Positions 6,880-15,229 of a stretch of 20,954 nucleotides of DNA are shown here, in pieces. Each line of letters opens with the position of its first letter. Position 1 is the first letter of the stretch. The notes under the pieces are model-generated. The model was not told the DNA's origin. It searched no databases and saw only the letters and a list, made by a program, of their open reading frames with translations. A program made the translations under genes and the position numbers. This DNA is from Novosphingobium sp. UBA6722 (GTDB lineage Bacteria; Pseudomonadota; Alphaproteobacteria; Sphingomonadales; Sphingomonadaceae). The stretch spans positions 2,298-23,251 of the forward strand of contig DKII01000038.1 of the NCBI GenBank assembly GCA_002454125.1, read 5' to 3'.

Positions 6880-8540
6880 ACCCCCTCCAGCAGCCGATCC
6901 GCCTGGGCCCGCGCTTCGGCGGTAACCTCTGCGCCGGAGAGCATCCGGGCGATTTCCTCCTGCCTCCCTGCGCTATCCAGCAGCACGACCGAGGTCCGCG
7001 TGACCGTGCCCTCGCTCGACTTGGCGATCATGTAATGCTGGCTGCCCCGCGCGGCGACCTGCGGGCTGTGGGTGACGGCCAGCAATTGCCCGCCGCTGGC
7101 CAGCCGCGCCAGCCGTTCGCCGATCGCGCTGGCGACTGCGCCGCCAACGCCGCGGTCAATCTCGTCGAAGATCACCGTTGCCGCCCCGCCCTGCTCGGCC
7201 AGCGCGACCTTGAGCGCAAGGATGAAGCGCGACAGTTCGCCGCCCGAGGCAATCTTGGCCAGCGGCGCAAAGTCCGCGCCCGGGTTGGTGGAGATCAGGA
7301 ATTCGACCGCATCGATCCCGGATGGACCCCAGCGGTCCTCCGGCAGGGCGGTAACGCTGGTGCGGAACTTCGCAGCGTCGAGCTTGAGCGGGGCCAGTTC
7401 AGCCGCGACCGCCGCATCAAGCTTGCCCGCAGCGGCCTGGCGCGTGGCCGAGAGCGCCTCGGCCTTGGCGCGATAGTCCTCGCCCGCCTTTGCCGCAGCG
7501 GCCTCAAGCGCGGCCAGATCGGCCTCGCCGCCTTCGATCGCATCGAGCGCGGCGCGCAGGGACCGCATCTTGGCGGGCAATTCATCGACCGTGCAATGAT
7601 GCTTGCGGGCCGCAGCGCGCAGGTCGAACAGGCGGGTTTCGATCCGGTCGAGCATCGCGGGATCGTGGCTCAGCGCCTCGGCTGCGCGGGCCAGCCTGTC
7701 CTCCGCCTCGCTGGCTTCGATCACCGCACGGTCGAGCGCGGCGAGCGCCTCGGCTAGCAGGGGATGCTCGGGCGCGATCCGGTCCAGCCGCCGCGCCGCG
7801 CCGCGCAGCGCCGCCAGCGCCGAATCCGATCCGGCCCAGAGGTGCTGCAATTCGGCAAGGTCACCCGAGAGGCGTTCGCCCTTCTGCATATCGGCGCGGG
7901 CGCTGGCCAATTCCTCTTCCTCACCCTCGACCGGTTCGAGCGCGGCGAGTTCGGCCAGGTGGGCGACGATCAGGTCGCGGTCTGCCGCCGCCTGATCAAG
8001 GGCAGCATGGGCCGCGGCCAGGGCATCGACCCGCGTGCGCCATTCGCGCCAGGCTGCCTCCACCCCCGCCGCATCGCCGCCGCAGTAGCGATCGAGCAGC
8101 GCGCGGTGGCCGCGCGGATTGACCAGACCGCGGTCATCGTGCTGGCCGTGCAGCTCGACCAGCGCCGGGGCCAGTTCGCGCAGCAGGGCGACGCCGACCG
8201 GCTGATCGTTAATGAAGGCCTTGGAGCCGCCATCGGCCTTGACCCGGCGCTTGAGGATCAGCGGCTCACCCGGCTCGACATCGACCTCTGCCTCAGCCAG
8301 CGCCGCCTTCACCACATCGGGCAAGCGCGTGAATTCAAAGCTGGCGGTAACGCTGGCCTGATCCTCCCCGGCGCGGACCAGCCCCGAGTCTGCCCGACCG
8401 CCCAGCACCAGGCCCAGGGCATCGAGCAGGATCGATTTGCCGGCCCCGGTCTCCCCGGTCAGCACGCCCAGTCCGCCCGCAAAATCGAGGTCGAGCGCCT
8501 CGATCAAAACGACATTGCGGATGGATAAGCGGGTCAGCAT
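6876..8540 (-). CDS. recN: DNA repair protein RecN
   Basis: This is an SMC-like ATPase acting early in double-strand break repair. The 554-aa product begins MLTRLSIRNVVLIEALDLDF. Walker A is GETGAGKS (29-36). A central coiled-coil region rich in Ala, Glu and Leu follows. The ABC signature ASGGELSRF and Walker B ATVIFDEIDRGVGG lie near the C-terminus. The ATG at 8540 matches the family start; 18 codons of open frame upstream are read through the promoter and rejected. No Shine-Dalgarno sequence precedes it, and the predicted transcript start is about 5 nt away, so it may be leaderless. A LexA box abuts the start codon. Confidence 0.95.
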   Translation of the reverse strand: MLTRLSIRNVVLIEALDLDFAGGLGVLTGETGAGKSILLDALGLVLGGRADSGLVRAGEDQASVTASFEFTRLPDVVKAALAEAEVDVEPGEPLILKRRVKADGGSKAFINDQPVGVALLRELAPALVELHGQHDDRGLVNPRGHRALLDRYCGGDAAGVEAAWREWRTRVDALAAAHAALDQAAADRDLIVAHLAELAALEPVEGEEEELASARADMQKGERLSGDLAELQHLWAGSDSALAALRGAARRLDRIAPEHPLLAEALAALDRAVIEASEAEDRLARAAEALSHDPAMLDRIETRLFDLRAAARKHHCTVDELPAKMRSLRAALDAIEGGEADLAALEAAAAKAGEDYRAKAEALSATRQAAAGKLDAAVAAELAPLKLDAAKFRTSVTALPEDRWGPSGIDAVEFLISTNPGADFAPLAKIASGGELSRFILALKVALAEQGGAATVIFDEIDRGVGGAVASAIGERLARLASGGQLLAVTHSPQVAARGSQHYMIAKSSEGTVTRTSVVLLDSAGRQEEIARMLSGAEVTAEARAQADRLLEGV

Positions 8541-8555
8541 GTTCGCGGACTGTTC
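8541..8555 (-). promoter_or_regulatory. LexA (SOS) box at the recN start
   Basis: Plus-strand GTTCGCGGACTGTTC is an exact GTTC-N7-GTTC direct repeat, the LexA operator known for alphaproteobacteria. It ends directly at the recN ATG and overlaps the predicted -10, so bound LexA would block transcription. Confidence 0.75.
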
Positions 8556-8580
8556 TAGCGGCACATGATGCGCAGGGCAA
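8552..8580 (-). promoter_or_regulatory. Predicted sigma-70 promoter of the recN operon
   Basis: Read on the minus strand: TTGCCC (8580-8575), a 17-bp spacer, then TAGAAC (8557-8552), each 4/6 to consensus. Transcription would start near 8545, giving a very short leader. The -10 shares the distal GTTC of the LexA box. Confidence 0.5.
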
Positions 8581-8603
8581 ACCCCACCGTCCACAGGCGC
8601 TAA

Positions 8604-8633
8604 GAGGCGGGGCAGCCGCAGCTACCCCGCCTC
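8604..8633 (-). terminator. Possible terminator hairpin after the TonB receptor gene
   Basis: GAGGCGGGG (8604-8612) pairs perfectly with CCCCGCCTC (8625-8633) across a 12-nt loop. Two further hairpins lie nearer the receptor stop: GCGATCCC/GGGATCGC (8640-8647/8657-8664) and CTTCCGGCG/CGCCGGAAG (8670-8678/8708-8716). None is followed by a U-run, so intrinsic termination is uncertain. Together they fill most of the 184-bp gap before recN. Confidence 0.35.
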
Positions 8634-8724
8634 CGCAAGGCGATCCCCGGATGGAAGGGATCGCGATGACTTCCGGCGACGGCAGACGAGGAGAGGAGAT
8701 CACCCGCCGCCGGAAGCCGGTTCG

Positions 8725-11214
8725 TCAGATCGACAGCTTGAGCGTCGCCCCGAAGGTCCGCTGGTCCCCCGGTGTGCCGGCAATCAGCCCGACATTGCCC
8801 GGTGCGACCTGGAGCAGCTCAATGTAGTTCACGTCAAAAGCATTGCGGACCCAGCCGAACAGCTCGACCCCCTCACCCCGGAAGCCGAGGCGGAAGTTGG
8901 TCAGGGCATAGCCATCGACCTTGGTATAGATCGAGGGCGAGGCGTTGGAGTTCCAGTCCGAGCGGTAATTGCCGTCGACCCCGAAGTAGACCTGCCCGTC
9001 CTTGCCGAGCAGGGTGACCGGGGTGTTGACCTCTGCCCCATAGGAGAACGACCACTTGGAAACGCCCGGCAGATCCTGTCCGGAAATGTCGCACTGGCGC
9101 GGGCTGAGCGTGCCCGGCCGCCCGGCATTGGAATAGTCCGGCGTAGCGCCCACTGGCTGCAGCGTGCCGCCGGAGAGTTCGGGCGGGCACGGCGCGTTGG
9201 TGAACTTGACGTACTTGGCGTCCGTGTAGGCCAGGTTGGTGTAGGCGGTGAAGCGATCACTCGTGCGGATCTTGAAGTCCGCCTCGAACCCCTGCGAGCG
9301 GACCCGCTCGGCATTGGCAAGATAGCCGCGCACCGTGCCGAACTGGCCGCCGTTCACCGTTGCCTGGAAATCGTCGATCGTCGTCCGGTAGGCGGCGACA
9401 TTGAACGTGGCGAGCCGGTTCAGGAACGAGGTCTTGAGGCCGATCTCGAAATGGTTGACCGATTCCGGCTTGACCGTACCGGCCGACAGATCGGGCAGGT
9501 TGGTCGCGCTGTTGAGCGGCAGGCCGTTCTGGTTGATGCCGACCGTCTTGAAGCTTTTGGCATAGGTCGCATAGGCCAGCACATCACGCGACAGCTTGTA
9601 GTTCAGGTTGAGATCGTAGCTGAAGTTCCAGTCACTGACCGATGGCGCGGTGCTTTGCGGCTGATAGACCCCGCACTGCGCGGCCAGCACGGTCCCGGCT
9701 GCGGGAACCGGGTTGCACGCAATCACCGTGCCCGCGCCGGTGGTCACCACGCGCTGATAGAAGCCTTCCTTCTTGTCGTAATTGATCCGCACACCGGGCT
9801 GGATCGTCAGCTCGGGCGTCAGCTTGTAGCTGACCTGGCCATAGAGCGCGGCGCTGTCGCTCTTGAGGTACTGGGTGTTGCTAGCCGTCAGCCCGGCGAG
9901 GATCGAGGCGTCGGCCGCCTGCGCGCCGGTCAGGCTCCAGCGGCTGGCATCGCTGCCCTGCTGCTCGGTCCCTTGCGTATTGATCCGCTGCTTGAAGCCG
10001 AACAGGCCGACCACGAAATCGAGCCTGTCGCCGGAATAGTTGTAGCGGAATTCCTGGCTGTACTGATCCTGCTGCGAGGGGTTCTGCGACTTCGACACGA
10101 TCCACAGGCCGGTAAAGTCACGATCGTTCTGCGGTTTCCAGTCCCAGAACCGCCAGGCCGAGATCGAGGTGAAGGTGCCGCTGCCCACGTCCCATTTGAC
10201 CCGCAGCGATGCACCGCCGATCTTGTTGCCGGCCTGCAGGGTGGCATCGATATCGGTCAGCCGGTCATAGATGTTGCGGCTGGGCACCGCATAGTTGCGG
10301 CCCGGATTGGCCGCGTTGATCGCGGCGACCAGCGCCTCGTACTGGCGGTTCAAGGCGCGCTGGGTGGTGCCGACGCGAACGAAGGCTGTGCCGAAGCCAT
10401 AGGGATCCTGCGTGCTGTAATCGCCTGACAGGGTAATGCTGAGATCGTCGTTCGGTTTGAACAGCAGCTGGCCGCGCAGGCCGAGGTTATCCTGTTCATT
10501 GATCCAGCGCTGAGTGCGGGTGTTGTAGAGCGTCCCGCGCCGGCTGGTGGTGGCAACCGCCACGCGCGCAGCGATGGTATCCGACAGCGGACCCGAGACC
10601 GCTGCCTTGGCCTGGCGATAGGAGAGATTGCCAACGCTCAGCTCCGCTCGCCCCTCGAACTCGAAAGTCGGCTGGTTGGTGGTGATGTTGATCGCCCCGG
10701 CGGTGGTGTTCTTGCCATAGAGCGTGCCCTGCGGCCCGCGCAGCACTTCAACCTGCTCGACATCGAGGAAGTCAAACGTCGCGGCTGCGACGCGGGAGTT
10801 GTAGACATCGTCGACATAGATTCCGACGCCCTGTTCAAACCCGTCACTGGTCAGGCCGAATGGCACGCCAAGCCCGCGGATATTGACCGATGTGTTGCGC
10901 GGGTTGGAGGTATAAACCTGCAGCGTCGGGGCGAGCTGCTGCAGCTTCACGACGTTGAAGTTACCGGTCGATTCGATCGAATCCCCCCGGATTACCGAGA
11001 TTGCGAGCGGCACCGATTGCGCCGTTTCCTGGCGGCGGCGGGCGGTGACGATGATCACGTCGCTGCTGGCGGTCGTGGCGGTGGTTTCATCACCATCCTG
11101 CGCGACCGACGCGGCGGCTTCGGTGGCAGCGTCGGTTACAACAGGATTGGCATAGGCAGTGGCGGGCAGCGCAACGGCGCTAGCCAGCAGAACGGAACGG
11201 ACGAACGGATGCAT
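8725..11214 (-). CDS. TonB-dependent outer-membrane receptor
   Basis: This is a ligand-gated beta-barrel transporter of the outer membrane, energised by TonB. The 829-aa precursor begins MHPFVRSVLLASAVALPATAYA, a clear signal peptide with cleavage after AYA. A TonB-box-like segment SDVIIVTARR follows. The plug domain has VNIRGLGVPFG, GVGIYVDDVYNSR and VEVLRGPQGTLYGKNTTAGAINI. The rest alternates barrel strands and ends FGATLKLSI, so the last residue is Ile rather than the usual Phe. The ATG at 11214 is preceded by GGAG with 7-nt spacing. It lies 98 bp downstream of the YezD-like gene on the same strand, which hints at sulfur compounds as cargo. The ligand is otherwise unknown. Confidence 0.93.
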   Translation of the reverse strand: MHPFVRSVLLASAVALPATAYANPVVTDAATEAAASVAQDGDETTATTASSDVIIVTARRRQETAQSVPLAISVIRGDSIESTGNFNVVKLQQLAPTLQVYTSNPRNTSVNIRGLGVPFGLTSDGFEQGVGIYVDDVYNSRVAAATFDFLDVEQVEVLRGPQGTLYGKNTTAGAINITTNQPTFEFEGRAELSVGNLSYRQAKAAVSGPLSDTIAARVAVATTSRRGTLYNTRTQRWINEQDNLGLRGQLLFKPNDDLSITLSGDYSTQDPYGFGTAFVRVGTTQRALNRQYEALVAAINAANPGRNYAVPSRNIYDRLTDIDATLQAGNKIGGASLRVKWDVGSGTFTSISAWRFWDWKPQNDRDFTGLWIVSKSQNPSQQDQYSQEFRYNYSGDRLDFVVGLFGFKQRINTQGTEQQGSDASRWSLTGAQAADASILAGLTASNTQYLKSDSAALYGQVSYKLTPELTIQPGVRINYDKKEGFYQRVVTTGAGTVIACNPVPAAGTVLAAQCGVYQPQSTAPSVSDWNFSYDLNLNYKLSRDVLAYATYAKSFKTVGINQNGLPLNSATNLPDLSAGTVKPESVNHFEIGLKTSFLNRLATFNVAAYRTTIDDFQATVNGGQFGTVRGYLANAERVRSQGFEADFKIRTSDRFTAYTNLAYTDAKYVKFTNAPCPPELSGGTLQPVGATPDYSNAGRPGTLSPRQCDISGQDLPGVSKWSFSYGAEVNTPVTLLGKDGQVYFGVDGNYRSDWNSNASPSIYTKVDGYALTNFRLGFRGEGVELFGWVRNAFDVNYIELLQVAPGNVGLIAGTPGDQRTFGATLKLSI

Positions 11215-11279
11215 GACTCGGCTCCAAGGTTTGGGTCGGGTCGCATCCGGCGGTCCGGTCTGCGGGATATGGGTTGCGA

Positions 11280-11301
11280 GGCCGGCCATGCGCCGCCGGC
11301 C
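11280..11301 (-). other. Hairpin between the YezD-like and TonB receptor genes
   Basis: GGCCGGC (11280-11286) and GCCGGCC (11295-11301) form a perfect 7-bp stem with an 8-nt loop, just after the YezD-like stop. There is no U-run. It could attenuate or stabilise the transcript between the two genes. Confidence 0.3.
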
Positions 11302-11312
11302 CCGCGAACTGG

Positions 11313-11495
11313 TCAGGCGAAGCGCTGGCGCTCCGTCACCTCGAGCTGGACCACGCGGCCGTCGTGCACGACCAGCTGGACCACCCCGAATTGCAACCGT
11401 CCAATCGCTTCGGCCGCAGCGCGCAGCGCGGCTTCGGTGGCATCACTCGGCGCAGAGTTCGGCTGGCGGACCGGCAGGGGGCGAGAGCGTTGCAT
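11313..11495 (-). CDS. YezD/OscA-like small protein (DUF2292)
   Basis: The 60-aa protein has a variable N-terminus and a conserved core, AIGRLQFGVVQLVVHDGRVVQLEVTER, matching the DUF2292/YezD pattern (FGxVQxxVxDGxVVQxExTEK). In Pseudomonas the homologue OscA is needed for use of organosulfur compounds under sulfur stress; the molecular function is unknown. The ATG has a good ribosome-binding site (AAAGGAA, about 7 nt upstream). It follows an Rrf2 regulator gene on the same strand by 112 bp and precedes a TonB receptor gene. The family match is strong for such a short protein, and the context supports a sulfur-related role. Confidence 0.85.
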   Translation of the reverse strand: MQRSRPLPVRQPNSAPSDATEAALRAAAEAIGRLQFGVVQLVVHDGRVVQLEVTERQRFA

Positions 11496-11607
11496 CGGAC
11501 GATTCCTTTCGCCCGCAAGCTATCTCCACCATTCCGATAGACAATGTAGTTTTTGCTTGCCGCCGACGAAGCGCCGCTTTCTTGCGGCAGCTTGTTGGCC
11601 GTTCCGA
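11496..11607 (-). promoter_or_regulatory. Intergenic regulatory region upstream of the YezD-like gene
   Basis: The centre (about 11525-11565) is more AT-rich than its surroundings. On the minus strand, TTGTCT, a 16-bp spacer and TAGCTT form a weak promoter candidate. TTCCGAT occurs both in the centre (11533-11539) and at the 3' end of the Rrf2 gene, and could be part of an Rrf2 operator. No defined site is claimed. Confidence 0.3.
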
Positions 11608-12042
11608 TCAGCTATCCGCGAAGGGCGGTTCCAGCGTGATCGGATCGGCCAGAGTCATGCGATCGAGCATGGTCGCCATCTCATCCCGCAGGGTCAGCAT
11701 CAGCCCGCGCAGGCGGCATTCGGCCTCGGGCAGGCAGTTCTGGCAATGCTCGTGCGCGTTGCGGCTGGCGCAGGGGACCAGGGCCAGGCTGCCGCGCGTC
11801 AGGCGGATGATATCGCCATAGCGGATGTCGACCGGCGGCAGCGCCAGTTCATAGCCGCCATCGCGCCCGCGGGTTGAGACGACCAGCCCTTCGCGCCCCA
11901 TTTCGGAGAGGATCACGGTCAGGAACTTGCGCGGGATATTCTGCGCCTCGGCAATCGCGTCCAGCCGGATCGGCCCCTCACGATAGTGATCGGCCAGGTG
12001 TTGCAGCGCGCGGATCGTATAGCGGGTCTTCTGCGAAAGCAT
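11608..12042 (-). CDS. Rrf2 family transcriptional regulator
   Basis: This is a winged-helix regulator of 144 aa. MLSQKTRYTIRALQHLADHY is the typical first helix. The recognition helix is in IPRKFLTVILSEMGREGLV and the wing is STRGRDGGYELALPP. The C-terminal half has four Cys (C91, C100, C103, C109) in a C-x8-C-x2-C-x5-C pattern, which could hold an Fe-S cluster or zinc but differs from the IscR spacing. The Rrf2 family includes CymR, the cysteine-metabolism regulator of Bacillus. Placement next to a YezD-like gene suggests sulfur control of the downstream genes and perhaps of itself. It is divergent from the PBP gene. Confidence 0.9.
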   Translation of the reverse strand: MLSQKTRYTIRALQHLADHYREGPIRLDAIAEAQNIPRKFLTVILSEMGREGLVVSTRGRDGGYELALPPVDIRYGDIIRLTRGSLALVPCASRNAHEHCQNCLPEAECRLRGLMLTLRDEMATMLDRMTLADPITLEPPFADS

Positions 12043-12052
12043 GTCGCGCGCA

Positions 12053-12081
12053 ATTCAGCGCCCGTCGGACCCAAATGTCAA
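12053..12081 (-). promoter_or_regulatory. Predicted promoter of the Rrf2 gene
   Basis: Read on the minus strand: consensus TTGACA (12081-12076), a 17-bp spacer and CTGAAT (12058-12053; 3/6). Transcription would begin about 4-6 nt before the ATG, and no Shine-Dalgarno sequence is present, so the transcript may be leaderless. An inverted repeat CGCCAG/CTGGCG (12103-12108/12113-12118) lies just upstream and may be an operator. Confidence 0.4.
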
Positions 12082-12226
12082 CCTGCGGAGTAGAAACCGG
12101 TTCGCCAGCGGACTGGCGGGCTGCGCACAGCGCTGGTCGATCCGTTGACGTCATTTGCGGGGTTGCCTCTTCACAAGCACCCCAGGTGCGCCGATATCGT
12201 CGCCAACGGTTCACGCCACGTTCGGC

Positions 12227-12233
12227 AAGGGAG
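12227..12233 (+). promoter_or_regulatory. Ribosome-binding site deciding the PBP start
   Basis: AAGGGAG lies 10 nt before the TTG at 12244. No ATG occurs in frame before the membrane segment, so this site favours the TTG over a farther TTG at 12145. Confidence 0.5.
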
Positions 12234-12243
12234 CAGCATTGTC

Positions 12244-14400
12244 TTGGGCCTGTTTGGCAAGACCTTCCGGACATCGCCGATTAACGCGTTGCCGCCGGGC
12301 GGCTGGGATCCGGCCCTGCCCCCAGGTGCGTTGCCGCCGCACGAGGGCATGGCGCCAGCGCCGCTGCCGGCCCAGACCCGCGGCAAGTGGTGGTGGTTCA
12401 AGCGCTCATTCCAAGCGCTGCTGCTGCTCTTTGCACTGCTGATCGCCTGGCTGGCGCTGACTGCGCCGCTGTCCAAATCGCTGGAGCCGATCGCCCCGCC
12501 GCAGATCACCCTGCTCGCGGCTGATGGCACGCCGTTTGCGCGTAACGGGGCGATCGTTGACCGGCCCGTCAAGGCGGCCGAGCTGCCGCCCCACGTCAAG
12601 CAGGCCTTCATCGCGATCGAGGACCGGCGGTTCTATTCGCACTGGGGGGTCGATCCGCGCTCGATTGCCCGGGCGGTGGCAAGCAACATCACCTCAAGCC
12701 GCACCCAGGGCGGCAGCACGATCACCCAGCAGCTGGCCAAGTTCACCTTTCTTACGCCCGAGCGGAGCCTGACCCGCAAGGCGCGCGAGGCGCTGATCGC
12801 GTTCTGGCTGGAGGCCTGGCTGAGCAAGGACGAGATCCTCGAGCGCTATCTCTCCAACGCCTATTTCGGCGACAATACCTATGGCCTGCGCGCCGCCTCG
12901 CTGCATTACTTCTACCGCCAGCCCGAACGGCTGACGCCGGCCCAGGCCGCGATGCTGGCCGGTCTGGTCCAGGCGCCATCGCGCCTTGCCCCCACGCGCA
13001 ACTATGCCGCTGCCAAGAAGCGGATGGAACTGGTCAAGGCGGCGATGGTGGCTGAAGGATACCTGACCGCCGATGCCGCCGCCGCGATGCCTTACCCGCA
13101 GCTTGACCTGCGCAGCCGCAACGAACTGCCCAGCGGGACCTATTTCGCGGACTGGGTGCTGCCGCAAATTCGCGCCGAAAACGAAAGCGGCTATGCCCGT
13201 GAAACGCTGCGGACCACGCTCGACACCCGCCTGCAGCGCGCCGCACGCAATGCGATCGCCCGGGCCGGGCTTGGCCAGGCCCAGGCCGCGCTGGTGGCCA
13301 TGCGCCCAACCGGCGAAGTGGTGGCGATGGTCGGCGGGCGCGATTACGCGGCATCGCCCTTCAACCGCGCCACCCAGGCGCGGCGCCAGCCGGGTTCCAC
13401 CTTCAAGCTGTTCGTCTATCTTGCCGCCCTCAAGGATGGGTGGGAGCCCGATGACCGGATCGACAACCGCCCGATCCTGACCGGCGGCTACCGGCCCAAA
13501 AACTACGCCGATCGCTATTCGGACACGATCACGCTGCGCGATGCCTTTGCCACATCAAGCAATGTCGCCACCGTCCGGCTGTTCAACCAGGTCGGCGATC
13601 GAAAGGTGATTTCCCTGGCGCGTGCCATGGGGGTGACCGCGCCGATGGAGCCGGGCGATCCTTCCGTGGCGCTGGGTACCTCGGGGATGACCCTGCTTGA
13701 GCTGACCGCAGCCTATGCCGGGGTGGCCGGCAACAGTTACCCGGTCAAACCGCGCGCCTTTCCGGCGGAAGAACAGGGCTGGTTCGAATGGCTGGTGTCC
13801 GGTCCAGCGCGCTTTTCGGGCCAGGTGCACGAGGATATCGAAACCATGCTGCGCCGGACGGTCGAAGCCGGGACCGGCCGCGCCGCTGCCCCGGGCAGGG
13901 CGGCCTTCGGCAAGACCGGAACCAGCCAGGACAATCGCGATGCCCTGTTCGTGGGCTATTCGGGCGATCTGGTGGTGGGCGTGTGGGTCGGCAATGATGA
14001 CAACACCCCGCTCCAGGGAGTGACCGGGGGCGGCCTGCCAGCCCGGATCTGGCGTGACTTCATGCGCTCAGCCCGCGGGGCGCCGCCAGCCCCGGCCCGC
14101 CCGCGGCCCAATCCGAGCGGACCGGTCGAGCCGCTCGACGCGCCCGATGCGCTACCCCTCCCCGAGATCCCGCTCGGCGATGCACAGGTACGCTTTGAGA
14201 ACGGCCGCGCGGTGATCAGTACCGAGGTGGGCGGCACGCCGGTTGGGGTCGATATCAATCTGGGCCCAGAAGCGGCGGAAGCCCAGCGCCGCGCCGCCGC
14301 TGCCCTGCGCGACGCCGCGGCGCGAAGCAGCGAGGCTGCCCGCGAAGCGCAACGACGGATCGAAGCAGAGGCCAGCCGCCGGCCGCAGGGCCCCGGCTAA
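12244..14400 (+). CDS. Class A penicillin-binding protein (PBP1A-like)
   Basis: This is a bifunctional inner-membrane peptidoglycan synthase with glycosyltransferase and transpeptidase domains (718 aa from the chosen TTG). A Pro-rich cytoplasmic tail precedes one membrane helix (about 55-74). The GT51 domain has the catalytic EDRRFYSHWG (E126) and GGSTITQQLAK. The transpeptidase domain has SxxK in GSTFK (S385, K388), SSN (438-440) and KTGT (557-560). The C-terminus is a Pro-rich linker and an Ala/Arg/Glu helix likely to form a coiled coil. It is shorter than typical mrcA products. The start is uncertain because only TTG codons are available. It converges on bamD, 11 bp away. Confidence 0.9.
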   Translation: MGLFGKTFRTSPINALPPGGWDPALPPGALPPHEGMAPAPLPAQTRGKWWWFKRSFQALLLLFALLIAWLALTAPLSKSLEPIAPPQITLLAADGTPFARNGAIVDRPVKAAELPPHVKQAFIAIEDRRFYSHWGVDPRSIARAVASNITSSRTQGGSTITQQLAKFTFLTPERSLTRKAREALIAFWLEAWLSKDEILERYLSNAYFGDNTYGLRAASLHYFYRQPERLTPAQAAMLAGLVQAPSRLAPTRNYAAAKKRMELVKAAMVAEGYLTADAAAAMPYPQLDLRSRNELPSGTYFADWVLPQIRAENESGYARETLRTTLDTRLQRAARNAIARAGLGQAQAALVAMRPTGEVVAMVGGRDYAASPFNRATQARRQPGSTFKLFVYLAALKDGWEPDDRIDNRPILTGGYRPKNYADRYSDTITLRDAFATSSNVATVRLFNQVGDRKVISLARAMGVTAPMEPGDPSVALGTSGMTLLELTAAYAGVAGNSYPVKPRAFPAEEQGWFEWLVSGPARFSGQVHEDIETMLRRTVEAGTGRAAAPGRAAFGKTGTSQDNRDALFVGYSGDLVVGVWVGNDDNTPLQGVTGGGLPARIWRDFMRSARGAPPAPARPRPNPSGPVEPLDAPDALPLPEIPLGDAQVRFENGRAVISTEVGGTPVGVDINLGPEAAEAQRRAAAALRDAAARSSEAAREAQRRIEAEASRRPQGPG

Positions 14401-14411
14401 GCCCGGCTAAA

Positions 14412-15221
14412 TCAGGTGGCGGGGGTGTTCGGCGCGTACTTCTGCATCAGGTCGAACGCCTTCTTGTACCACTCGCTGCCCGGATAGTTGGTGCCGAGCA
14501 CGGCAGCGGCCTTTTGCGCCTCGGCCGGAACGCCGATCGCCAGGTTGCTTTCGACCATGCGATAAAGCGCTTCGGGGGTATGGCTGGTCGACTGATAGCC
14601 TTCGATCACGTTGCGGAAGCGCAGGTTGGCGGCGAGCCAGCGGCCCGACCGCTGATAGAACCGCCCGATCTCCATTTCCTTGCCGGCCAGGTGATCGTTG
14701 ATCAGGTCGATCTTGAGCCGCGCGTCCGAGGCATAGCGGGTGTTGGGATAACGCCGCACCACTTCGTTCATCGAATCGAGCGCGAGTCGGGTGATCTTCT
14801 GGTCACGGCTGACGTCGCTGATCTGCTCGTAATAGCTCAGGCCGATCAGGTAATAGGCATAAGGTGCATCGCGGTTGCCCGGGTGGATCGACAGGAAGCG
14901 CTGCGCCGACTGGATCGCCTTGGTGTAATCGCGCGCCACATAATACGAGAATGCGCTCATCAGCTGGGCGCGGCGGGCCCAGGGCGAATAGGGATGCTGG
15001 CGCTCCACCTCGTCAAACAGGGCAGCGGCCAGGCGGGTATCACCCTTATCGAGCCGGTCCTTGGCCGCCATGTAGAGCGTATCGACATCGCGCGCGACGA
15101 AGGCCGTATCCTTGGCCTTGTTGCCCCGCCCGGCGCACCCGGCGGTAACCAGCATCGCCGCAGCGGCGGTGACCATCAGAGCGAGCTTTAGCGGCGAACG
15201 GGCGTTGGGCATTTCTGGCAT
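14412..15221 (-). CDS. bamD: Outer-membrane assembly lipoprotein BamD
   Basis: This is a lipoprotein of the BAM complex that inserts beta-barrel proteins into the outer membrane. The 269-aa precursor has a signal sequence ending in the lipobox VTAGC, with lipidated Cys29, followed by TPR-type repeats (LYMAAKDRLDKGDTRLAAALF; YAYYLIGLSYYEQI; DARLKIDLINDHLAGKEM). The DVSRDQ segment after YYEQI is typical of BamD. The ATG at 15221 is nearly at the predicted transcript start; a second ATG at 15212 would give a short leader. Other alphaproteobacteria often have bamD directly before recN-ligA; here about 5.9 kb separates them. Confidence 0.95.
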   Translation of the reverse strand: MPEMPNARSPLKLALMVTAAAAMLVTAGCAGRGNKAKDTAFVARDVDTLYMAAKDRLDKGDTRLAAALFDEVERQHPYSPWARRAQLMSAFSYYVARDYTKAIQSAQRFLSIHPGNRDAPYAYYLIGLSYYEQISDVSRDQKITRLALDSMNEVVRRYPNTRYASDARLKIDLINDHLAGKEMEIGRFYQRSGRWLAANLRFRNVIEGYQSTSHTPEALYRMVESNLAIGVPAEAQKAAAVLGTNYPGSEWYKKAFDLMQKYAPNTPAT

Positions 15222-15229
15222 GGGGCCAG

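Noticed and set aside
5922..7757. Long open frame antisense to the DUF559, GNAT and recN genes
   Set aside because: Arg/Pro-rich shadow translation without motifs; the opposite strand carries recognised genes.
9451..10428. Plus-strand open frame antisense to the TonB receptor
   Set aside because: No recognisable domain; the receptor frame has clear plug and barrel motifs.
14391..14411. Terminator between the PBP gene and bamD
   Set aside because: Only a short direct repeat (CCCGGCTAA twice) is present; no hairpin or T-run.
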